From Ixodes scapularis (lineage: Eukaryota; Arthropoda; Arachnida; Ixodida; Ixodidae), in NCBI RefSeq assembly GCF_016920785.2, contig NW_024609880.1, positions 35,735,152-35,799,151 of the forward strand: DNA of 64,000 bases, in the 5' to 3' direction. The position numbers were made by a program, and so were the translations under genes. Numbering within the stretch: the stretch's first letter is position 1; every line of letters begins with the position of its first letter. The notes beneath the pieces were generated by a model. That model had not been told where the DNA came from. It ran no database searches and saw nothing but the letters and a program-made list of their open reading frames with translations. Positions 56,301-64,000 of the stretch are shown piece by piece.

Positions 56301-59300
56301 CAAAATATACTTAGGAATAAGACTTATTTACTATAACAATATCGAAATTGTACGTTTTGCGTGTGATATTTCTCGGGATTATTACAATTCATGGTGATAT
56401 AACGTTTCTTATAGATGGCGGTCATTTGTCTACAAATGACCTACAGTCAATGTGAGCACTCTTTAGTTTCTAGGAATCAATATATTGGTCAGAAATTCAA
56501 GATTTTCCAAAAGTTGTCTTTGTACGTCCCCATGGAAAGAAATATGTGGGGCACGGGAATAAAAAAGTTCCTGAGTCTGATAACTACTAATTGAGAATGT
56601 GTAATTACCGTCTAGAATTCTTCCATGGAATGCTACAATTCATAAAATTGTTCGAATGAAAGGAAAAAAAAATTTGTGTGTTTTGCTGATAACTTTTGAA
56701 AGAGGGGACAAGTGGTAATATCCCTAGGCTAGATGGCGCATGCAGCCGTCCTATTGAAAGGGCTCAGCCCCAATGATTTTTACATCCATCCTGATCGTTC
56801 AGGATGAGGGGATAGATTATATGTAGGGTGGACAAGCGGATCTGACGCTGTACAACGAGCCGGAAAAATCGGCACCTCTACATAGAAATCTTAGACTTTC
56901 ACTAAATGTGCCCAGAACAGGTAGGTTTTACCATGTGAAGTTTCAAGGCGTTGTTATCTTCCCGTAAAAATGAGAGCAACAAACCTGCCGAAGTCAACGT
57001 GAGGTGAGTTAGCAGACGGCCGAGTTACCGGCAACATAATAAAACCGGAGACACGGAAACAAAAAGGACGTACACACCACCGCCTCAGACACAACTAAAA
57101 GTTTGATTCACACAACCCACAGTCATTAAAAACACACGTGGTCACTACCTGTTTCATTTGTTCCCGGAAGTGCCTACAATGTCACACTCTCCAACAAAAG
57201 GCAGGACAAGTTTTCAAGCATGTTGAATTAACCTGAGACTGAGGTACAGAAGAAACATAAAAACGTAGAAGGGACAGTACATTCTTGAGACGTCGTCCTG
57301 TCTATTTTCGGTCCCTTCTACGTTTTATGTTTCTTCTCTATTCCAGTCTCAGGTTAATTCAACATGGTTAATATTCACCAGCTCGCCTGCACCCTTACGA
57401 TTTTTTCTATGTTCTCAAGCTACATAATGGAGTTTAAGAACGTGTCCTTTCCTTTGTTGGAGAGTGTGACCTTGTAGGATGAAAGTGGGTGCAGAGGATT
57501 GGGTTCATTGTCACTTCCGGAAACAGATAAAACAGATAGTGACCGCGTGTGTTTTTTTATAAGAGGGGAAGGGGGGGGGGAGGGGGGTTATCAAACTTTT
57601 AGTTGTGTTTCAGACGGTTTTCAGTATGTCCTTTCATCTTCCGGGTCTCTTGTATTAATATGTTGCCAAATATTAACCAGCCCACCTGCGCCGTCAATCT
57701 ATTTCAGTCTTCGAGTTACCGGTGCTATTAACTTGTGGTGCCATCTCATGATTGGCGCAGCGAGCAGATAACAGAGTGCGCCTATCAGGAGATGGCGCCA
57801 CAAGTTAATTGCGTCGCTTACTCGGTCGTCTGCGAACGCTCTCGACGTCGACTTCAGCAAGTTTTTGCTTGTACGTTTCAGAAGAAAGAAAACTACGTTT
57901 CGACAATTCACACGGTAAAACTCACCTGCTCAGTGCACATTAGGTGAAAGTTTGAGTTTCCTATATGCAAGCTCCAATTTGGGAAATTTGTTTTACAGCG
58001 TCATTTCCGCTTTTGTAACCCTACACACAAAGCGGCTATGATGTACCGCCTAATAAAACGTTCACTGACTGACTGTTGAGGATGATACGACATGATTATT
58101 GACTATCTAGAAACTAGAAAGTAGCCCGAGTTATAAGCGTACAAATGAAGCCGGTGTGAAGGAGAAGACGATAGTCACGAAGCGTTTGTTCTTTAACAAT
58201 CCACCAGACGATTCAGAAGAGGGGCCAGTTCGGCAACAGCGTCTACTATTTCTACCGCAATTGGACGGAGTACACTCAGGGATTTGGTGATCCGAACAAG
58301 GAATACTGGATTGGTAAGGGCACGGGCATTCCATCACAGTATGTTTTCTTTCATCTGCTTACAGAATCACGGCCCCCCCTCCCCCTTTCTAAAAAAAGAA
58401 AAAATTAAAGTTTTCTTTTTTTCTTGTTTCTTGCAAAATTAAACCATTCATCGCCGAAAGCTCACTTTTCCCCCGACTGTGGTAGTAGCGGTTTAGGCCA
58501 GATGCCAATCTTTTGGAACTTGCCGTTATCTTATTGAAAAATTACAAGCGATTTTCCGAAATTTTCAGGGGGAAAATGGTGGCCGACTAACCGCACGAAT
58601 ACATAAAGATTAACTACTTCAGCTAACGAGAACGGGCCCTATTTTTCTTTTTGAACGTTTACTAGCAACACTAAATTTAGCGTAAATTCAAGAGCAATTT
58701 GGTTGTCATGAGCGTGATGTCTTAACGTTTTTTTGTTTTTGTTTTTTTTTTCTGGTAAAGGAAACAACGTACTTCACGACTTGACTTCTCAAGAGAGGAA
58801 ATACGTGCTCAGGATTGAACTGAAAAATCACACTGGTGAAACCATCGTCGTGGTCTATCCAACATTCAAGGTTGCCAACGAGGCTGAAGAGTACAAGCTC
58901 TCTCTCGCGGGTTTTACTGGGCCATCAGGTAAGGGCGTAAGGCTGATGTCTTTATGCTACGGGCAAAGACTTAAAACTTCAAGATACTTAGTTTATATTT
59001 CTGTTCCGAAAGCATTGTATATGAGGTGGCCTTGGTCTACTCTAGTTATACGCATTTTCATTTTTTTTTTGTCAAACAATTAACATCTGATCAGGGAATG
59101 CAAAAACAAAAACAGGCTGAACTGAATTTCGGATTTCGCAAAAATAAGACCGCAGAAGCGTTGAACGGGACACTACGAGCTCCAAAACATCACTCGTTAT
59201 TCGATACCTCAAGGGGGGGCGGCGGAGAAAAGCTCACCGGAGAAAAGCTCACCGGAGAAAAGCTCACCGGAGAAAAGCTCACCGCAAAACCGGCAGATGC

Positions 59301-62300
59301 GGAGAAAAGCTCACCGGCCTTTCAGCAGATGCGGAGAAAAGCTCACCGTTATTTTTTTAGCTTAGCTTGATTCTGCGTCAAACTTGGCAGTTTAACACGG
59401 TTCGCATTCGTCACTTCATTAAAAATATGTCCTCGTTTTTGTAATAATCTTGAGGTTCATTGGGAATATTTACTAATTCCTCAGAAATTAGAAATCACCC
59501 ATTCTGTAAATTAATGAAGCCGCAAGTATAAAATCAGAACATCGTACACCGGTAAAATAAGGCAACAATTTATTGACAGCTGAGGGTGCGCCGTCGGTAG
59601 CTCTGTCAGATAAAGAGGTTTGTTTTTTGCGAGCTAATATGAATAGCGGTGTGTGAATCGCTTGAGGTCGAAATATTGTGTGGTGCCTAATAGATAAGTA
59701 GATGTCTGTTAATGCAATCAGTGTCGGCTACGCTGTTTTCTTCTGTTAATTTCACTAACAAAACTTTAGTTGCGAGAACAGCTTCGTCGTGTCGTGTTCG
59801 TTGTCTTCACTCAGTCGTCGTCGTTTGAGCGGTTTTCATCATGTATATCGTTTACCAACTCGCCCAATTCGCTACCTACCTTACAAAAGACTAGTTCTTA
59901 TATTGCTCACGAGTAACAACGGTGCCAGTGTGCACCTCTAAAGGTCATGGGTGGCTCACCGTAGAAGGCACTATCACACAAAGGGAACGCGTGGAAACAC
60001 CAGCTCGAACGGCTAGAAAGCGTGCATGTCCGTGGAAGAAGCCTCGATATCCTATTGACTGTTTTATCCTGTTTTCAAATGTTAACAAACGCTTCAAAGA
60101 GAATTTCAGGCCCCGCGTTGTTGCGCAAGCACTTTTGAATTTTTGGCATTTACACCTCTGATTTTTAGGTTTTAGGCAGTCATCATTACGTTCTTTTTTT
60201 TAAATTTTTCCTGTTCTTCAAGTTCATAAAGATATTAGTTAGGCCTTTGTTGCCTAGAGAGTAAGCCACAAAAAACACTCGCCCGCAATTATTAATTTGG
60301 GAGCAATATACCCAATAAGCCTAACAAATATTACAAAAGAGGACATTTTATTTTTTACAAAGCTGACGAATTTTAATGATAATAAATTGATATATGTTAC
60401 GCACGATCCAACAACCTCCATATAAAAAGAAGAAAAAATATCAGTGAGCTTTTCTCCGCATACGCTCAATGGCCGGTGAGCTTTTCTCCGCATCCGACGG
60501 TTTTGCGGTGAGCTTTTCTCCGGTGAGCTTATCTCCGGTGAGCTTTTCTCCGGTGAGCTTTTCTCCGGTGAGCTTTTCTCCGGGATTCCTCAAGGGGATG
60601 GCCTTATGTTTGGAAAAGAAGGGCGCGCGATCAAGCGAGGAATGTACCGTCACGACTCTCTTCCAACAGTTGAGAATAAAGGTAAGCAGCCTTCTCTCAA
60701 CTCTTCGCTTTGGTTCACCTGCTCGAGGGTACGAAGCGAAGAGGAGAGGGAACGAAAATCGTGAAGTCACATATGTCTCGTGGGCCTCGTCGGCCGTGTT
60801 CTATTGCGCACTTCTTTTTCCAAGTAAATTGCCATCCGTTAGAAATATCGCTGCATAAGTGATGTTTTGGGGTTTCGCAGCGTCCCACCTATCGCTCTAA
60901 CCTTGTTTTGTGAGCTTGAAAAATTTCGGTTAAGCACCCCTTTAAGATGTACGCGTTCTTGAAGAATGGAATCTCTGAATGTTGCGGTCGCAAATTCTCT
61001 ACTTCGTAAACTCTCTGTATCACGCATATTACAGTTTGGTTTAGACACTGTTTGGTCGCCACCAAGTGCGTTACGCAGTTTTTATGCAGCCTTCTCCTAC
61101 TACATGATGACGAGAGAACATCCTGCCACGCTGGCGCCATATTCGAGGACGCCCTTGAAATGCATATAACTGGAGTGAAGGTTTCGCGCTATTTACGGAA
61201 TCAAATGTACATACTCTCTATGAGAAATGGGCGTTTATAACATTGTAAAAATATTTTTCTTTCAATCTCACAGTGGAAAAAAAATGATGGGCAAACAAAT
61301 TAGGAAATTTATAGAAATCGCAAGTGTTCAGAAGATAGAACCCATTGTTGTTGTTTTCTCGTCGTATGCGATTACAAGGAAGCACAAGGCTGCACAACAT
61401 GCTCGGCAGCAATCAAAGGTTAAGGGTGTACACCAGCCTTAACAGTCTTAAAAAAATACTGCAAAAGGAAGCAGACGAACTTGCTGTCCGTATAGTCAAA
61501 AAAAAAAAAAAAAGAAGAAGAATACGATACTCAGGCGAACGCTTGGATTCCCATACTCCGTTTCGCTTGAAATCCGACCTCAACGGACATTACGATTAGA
61601 TAGAGCCAATCAAGCAGCGTCAAAAACGCATCGTCACGGCGCTCATCACCTTTGCGCGTCTGCTTTTCAGTGACTCAACCAATCACTCACAATGAATTCG
61701 ACGCGATCCCCCGCATTTTCTTGTGCGCGATTGGTTTAGCCAATCCCACAAAAAACAATTGCCGTGACGATGCTCTTTATGTGCCGCATGATTTGACTCC
61801 AGGAGCCCTAAACTCGTCAGATACAAAGTTGTAGCCGAAAGTTCGCGGAGCTCGTTGATTGGGTGTCGACGAGAAAAACGCGAAGTCATTGTCGTGATTG
61901 TCCAATCGGCGCGCTCCGTCAACTTTGCCTCCAACTTTGTATTTGGCGAGTTTAGGGCCCCAGGGACCCTCAACTCGTCAAACACAAAGTTGGAGCCAAA
62001 AGTTCGCAAAGCGCCCCGATTGGACGTCGCCGAAAAAAGCGCGAAGTCATCGTCGTGTTGGGCCAATCGCTGCGCTCCCTCAACTTCGGCCCCAACTTTG
62101 TGTTCGACGAGTTTAGAGACCCAGGGCCCCTAAACTCGTGAAACACAAAGTTGGGGCCGAAGTTGACGGAGCGCACCGATTGGTCTATCACGACGATGAC
62201 TTTGCGCTTTTTTCGCCAACGTCCAATCAGCGCGCTCTGCAAACTTTCGGCTCCAACTTTGGGTTTGACGAGTTTAGGGCCCCAGGAGTGCATATGAACC

Positions 62301-62719
62301 GCGACGATGCCTTTACGGCGCTGCTTTGATTGGCTCCAGGAGTAAATATGAACCCCGTGAAACCCGGGATATCTAAGCACTAAACCCCCATCTGTCCATC
62401 CGCAGGTTCGGACGCGCTCAGTTACGCGGACGGCGCGAGTTTCAGCACTTTCGACCGGGACCACGACGTGGACGCTCGAAACTGCGCCCAAGAGTACCGC
62501 GGGGGCTGGTGGTACGTCGGGTGCCACCAGAGCAACCTGAACGGCCTCAACTTGAACGGAGCCCACTCCAGCTATGGCGACGGCATCGAGTGGTCTGCTC
62601 TCCGGGAGGACCAGCAGCGATACTCTTACCCGGAGGTCACGATGAAGATCCGGGAAATCGACTTCCTTCCGGATATATATTTTTTTGCCCGGTCAGGGAG
62701 GACTTCCACCTCGGGGTAG
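50329..62719 (+). CDS. secreted fibrinogen-related lectin (tachylectin-5/ixoderin type), six exons
   Basis: Joining 50329-50331, 53084-53243, 54091-54230, 58208-58313, 58761-58928 and 62406-62719 gives 296 residues with agreeing phases. Residues 1-26 form a signal peptide (SSSVLLGALLV, cleavage after VSA). Residues 30-54 are a helical linker. The fibrinogen C-terminal domain spans about 58-285. Its Cys are C62/C91 (28 apart) and C219/C232 (12 apart), as in the family. GGGWT, FYRNWTEYTQGFGDPNKEYW and CHQSNLNG are hallmark motifs, and DRDHD (209-213) is the calcium site. Known relatives bind acetylated sugars on microbes in hemolymph, so innate immunity is inferred. The protein ends about a dozen residues later than typical members. 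Confidence 0.92.
50332..53083. other. lectin intron 1
   Basis: No exon recognised. A block at 51000-51265 ending CAATAAAAGGCCTC looks like the 3' end of some retroelement. Around 52820-52880 there is a weak tRNA-like segment with a B-box-like GATGTGATTCC. Confidence 0.35.
53084..53243 (+). CDS. lectin exon 2: signal peptide and linker
   Basis: It follows TGTTTTCGTGCAG and encodes the hydrophobic signal core, then ADTSGPLPSAIERAEKHVNE and a short helical segment. The donor at 53244 (AAA|GTGCGA) is weak but is in the right phase. A GT at 53280 would also fit the phase and add 12 residues. Confidence 0.7.
54091..54230 (+). CDS. lectin exon 3: start of fibrinogen domain
   Basis: It lies between CTGTCCTGTCTTCAG and GTGAGT. 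It encodes RPQDCSDLQRAGQINSGVYV through VAVYCDMATEGGGWT, with the first disulfide pair. Confidence 0.93.
55424..56270. mobile_element. possible hAT-like element with TAATTACTTGTAAT subterminal repeats
   Basis: The left part GACTTGAGAAGTAATTTGTC and the inverted right part AACTTGTGCCCGTTACTTGA are related. Both sides carry runs of GTAATTAC/TTACTTG motifs. No target duplication could be found, so the borders are approximate. Confidence 0.45.
57000..57705. mobile_element. large multi-part foldback structure
   Basis: Paired blocks nest from outside in: GGAGACACGG..., CACAACTAAAAGTTTGAT, AACACACGTGGTCACTACCT, CACACTCTCCAACAAA and finally GTTGAATTAACCTGAGACTG. Each has an inverted partner on the right in the mirrored order. 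The arms total about 340 bp with gaps. The innermost part (57224-57365) is nearly perfect and may be a separate MITE. Confidence 0.6.
57727..57809. repeat. short palindrome, 83 bp
   Basis: ATTAACTTGTGGTGCCATCT is inverted as AGATGGCGCCACAAGTTAAT. The arms are about 34 bp with few mismatches. Confidence 0.65.
58208..58313 (+). CDS. lectin exon 4
   Basis: It lies between AACAATCCACCAG and GTAAGG. It encodes TIQKRGQFGNSVYYFYRNWT through DPNKEYWI, the most conserved block of the domain. Confidence 0.95.
58761..58928 (+). CDS. lectin exon 5
   Basis: It lies between a poly-T tract ending TCTGGTAAAG and GTAAGG. It encodes NNVLHDLTSQERKYVLRIEL through YKLSLAGFTGPS. Confidence 0.93.
59217..60587. 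mobile_element. foldback element with 15-bp tandem-repeat ends
   Basis: The left end is an array of GGAGAAAAGCTCACC units (59223-59347). The right end (60444-60580) is the same array inverted, with the same order of units and the same GCAAAACCG...GATGC spacer. CCTCAAGGGG flanks both sides (59207-59216 and 60588-60597), giving a 9-10 bp duplication. The roughly 1.1-kb interior has no recognised domain. It sits in the last intron of the lectin gene. Confidence 0.7.
61604..62336. mobile_element. MITE carrying a triplicated inner MITE
   Basis: GAGCCAATCAAGCAGCGTCA at the left pairs with GGCGCTGCTTTGATTGGCTC at the right. The family also occurs at 21124-21314. Most of its interior consists of the three units described separately. 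Confidence 0.55.
61799..62285. repeat. three tandem copies of a 162-bp palindromic MITE
   Basis: Each unit begins like CCAGGAGCCCTAAACTCGTC and ends like GAGTTTAGGGCCCCAGG. The arms pair over about 55 bp (ACAAAGTTGGAGCCGAAAGTT). The units are approximately 61799-61964, 61961-62125 and 62122-62285, sharing CAGGG junctions. The third appears inverted relative to the first two by its internal arm variants. The array ends about 120 bp before lectin exon 6. Confidence 0.75.
62406..62719 (+). CDS. lectin exon 6 with calcium site and stop
   Basis: It follows CATCTGTCCATCCGCAG. It encodes SDALSYADGASFSTFDRDHD, NCAQEYRGGWWYVGCHQSNL and GIEWSALREDQQRYSYPEVT, then MKIREIDF plus an unusual tail to TAG at 62717-62719. 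Confidence 0.93.
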
Positions 62720-63083
62720 TGCGATTCGTAATGCGGAGCCCAATTCCTCTGAAGTTTGACCAGCCCTACTGTGTGAAAGACCTTAGAAGTCGTTGCTTTT
62801 GCTGGGACGCAGCAACAGCTCGGATTGACGCTGCCTGTTGTCAATGCGGGCCACGTCTATGCACTCGAAGCCCCAATCGCACCGCTCGCACATTCTACAA
62901 AAGACAAGATGTTCCCTGCATACATGATGAGAGGATTATCTGCGAACGCTTCAAGATATCTTTGAAGCATGTTTGGTTCATACAGATGTACGCTTTGAAC
63001 ATGTTTGTAGTCGGTTCTTGTATGACCAATGTTAAAGAACTGTCATACAAGGGAACAAGAAGACACGTTGCAGGCAATAGAGA

Positions 63084-63234
63084 GTTTTAGGGAACCGTTT
63101 TTGTCATCCCATACGGTACGGGGAGGTCTCCGGTACGAACTGGCCATGCGCGCGTCTTCTGCGGACGCACATGCGCAGTTCTTACCGATGGACCCATTGT
63201 ACCGTATTGGACGTAGAGAAACGGTTTCCTAAAA
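63084..63234. mobile_element. foldback MITE, 151 bp
   Basis: GTTTTAGGGAACCGTTT at the left is matched by AAACGGTTTCCTAAAAC at the right. The pairing continues with CCATACGGTAC. It lies in the presumed 3' UTR or just beyond the lectin gene. Confidence 0.7.
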
Positions 63235-63576
63235 CTTTCTTCTGTCTGCAGACTATCTTTTGTATGATGATTTAGCGAATGTAACCGCGGCTTAAGCGTC
63301 GTAGTGGTGAATACAACGTATTTTTTTAATTGTGTTTAAAAAAAAAGTGGGACAACCGTTTTTTTTTTAGTATTTTCGTAAAGTCACAAAGTAAGAATGT
63401 GGTATTGCCAGAAAATTGGAGTGACGATGTCATTCACATTTCATGCATTAAAAGCTCTGTTTCGAGCGAAACGATATTCTACACGTCTTACTCGTTGATG
63501 CGTTTTATGTCAATGAGTAAGTCGGTATTTTTTGTGTGCTCAATTTATTTAGCTAAAATTTGAGACGATGACTATG

Positions 63577-63582
63577 AATAAA
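63577..63582 (+). promoter_or_regulatory. candidate poly(A) signal for the lectin gene
   Basis: The first clear AATAAA after the stop codon lies about 860 bases downstream. It would give a long 3' UTR that includes the MITE at 63084. The association is uncertain. Confidence 0.25.
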
Positions 63583-64000
63583 TTAAAAATAAGTATACTT
63601 ACCTGCCGCTGAAAGAATAAAACGCATGTTTGGGGCAGACGACCAATCTTTCGTCTCGCAACAACATAAATGATTCCAAAGACATTCTTTGCAGTCCGAG
63701 CCGTCGGTAAAAAAGAGAAAGAGGGAGATAAAAAGACAAAGGGACGTGGGAAGAGAAAGTGAAGTAACTAAAACGCGTTTAAAAGTATAAGAAAGAAAAA
63801 AGGAGCGATTTGCCATAAAAACCAGGTTATCACGTGGAAGTGGAGAATGAACATGCAACTAAGTCAGTTCTGGCGCCAGAACTCACCTAGCTGGATATTC
63901 GTTCTTCACCGCCATCTTGCAACGCAGTTTTTACTGCAAATGATTCCTTCTTTTTTTCTTATAGTTATAAACACGTTTTATTTACTTTACCCTCCCTGTT

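Larger units (their letters stand above)
54231..58207. other. lectin intron 3
   Basis: About 4 kb without exons. It contains the GTAATTACTTG-rich repeat (55424-56270) and the foldback structures at 57000-57809. The rest is A/T-rich and unassigned. Confidence 0.5.

Noticed and set aside
59026..60770. Frames with repeated GEKLT peptides
   Set aside because: They come from the 15-bp tandem arrays of the foldback element.

Overview
The window is nuclear DNA of an animal with split genes and a very high load of transposons. I infer an arthropod, most likely a chelicerate such as a tick. The reasons are a secreted fibrinogen-related lectin of the tachylectin-5/ixoderin type, abundant Penelope, LINE, Ty3/gypsy and hAT relics, and many short foldback elements. 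The species cannot be fixed from the sequence alone. No bacterial gene, operon, CRISPR array or confident RNA gene was seen.

Two host genes can be assembled exon by exon with consistent splice phases, both on the + strand. The first (28864-35780) encodes a 260-residue small-molecule N-methyltransferase of the NNMT/INMT/PNMT family, in three coding exons with a poly(A) signal. The second (50329-62719) encodes a 296-residue secreted fibrinogen-related protein in six exons. Its start codon forms the last three bases of exon 1, and all four expected cysteines are present. A third gene is represented only by its last coding exon on the - strand (12445-12560, unidentified product).

Almost everything else is mobile DNA or its remains. 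Region 0.2-5 kb: a broken hAT-type transposase gene, split by other DNA and hit by a Ty3/gypsy element on the opposite strand. Region 8-18 kb: a pogo-type MITE, foldback palindromes, a TTAA-flanked element, a hAT element with perfect 8-bp target duplications, and a decayed LINE. Region 21-29 kb: MITEs, an 18-bp minisatellite in two blocks, a perfect 38-bp palindrome, and a 4.2-kb element with inverted repeats of about 0.7 kb that carries a Penelope (GIY-YIG) relic. Region 29-36 kb: the methyltransferase, its introns packed with nested elements. Region 37-39 kb: a foldback element whose ends are tandem-repeat arrays, flanked by a 9-bp duplication and carrying a FLYWCH zinc-finger frame. Region 39-45 kb: further LINEs and a head-to-head Penelope pair with an 11-bp target duplication. 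Region 46-49 kb: a MITE and a hAT element with a BED finger. Region 50-63 kb: the lectin gene, its introns holding a large nested palindrome, a second tandem-repeat foldback element, and three tandem copies of a palindromic MITE about 120 bp before the last exon.

The most unusual material is the group of foldback elements whose inverted ends are built of 15-16 bp tandem units. The FLYWCH frame and the 9-bp duplication connect at least one of them to Mutator-like/Foldback transposons.
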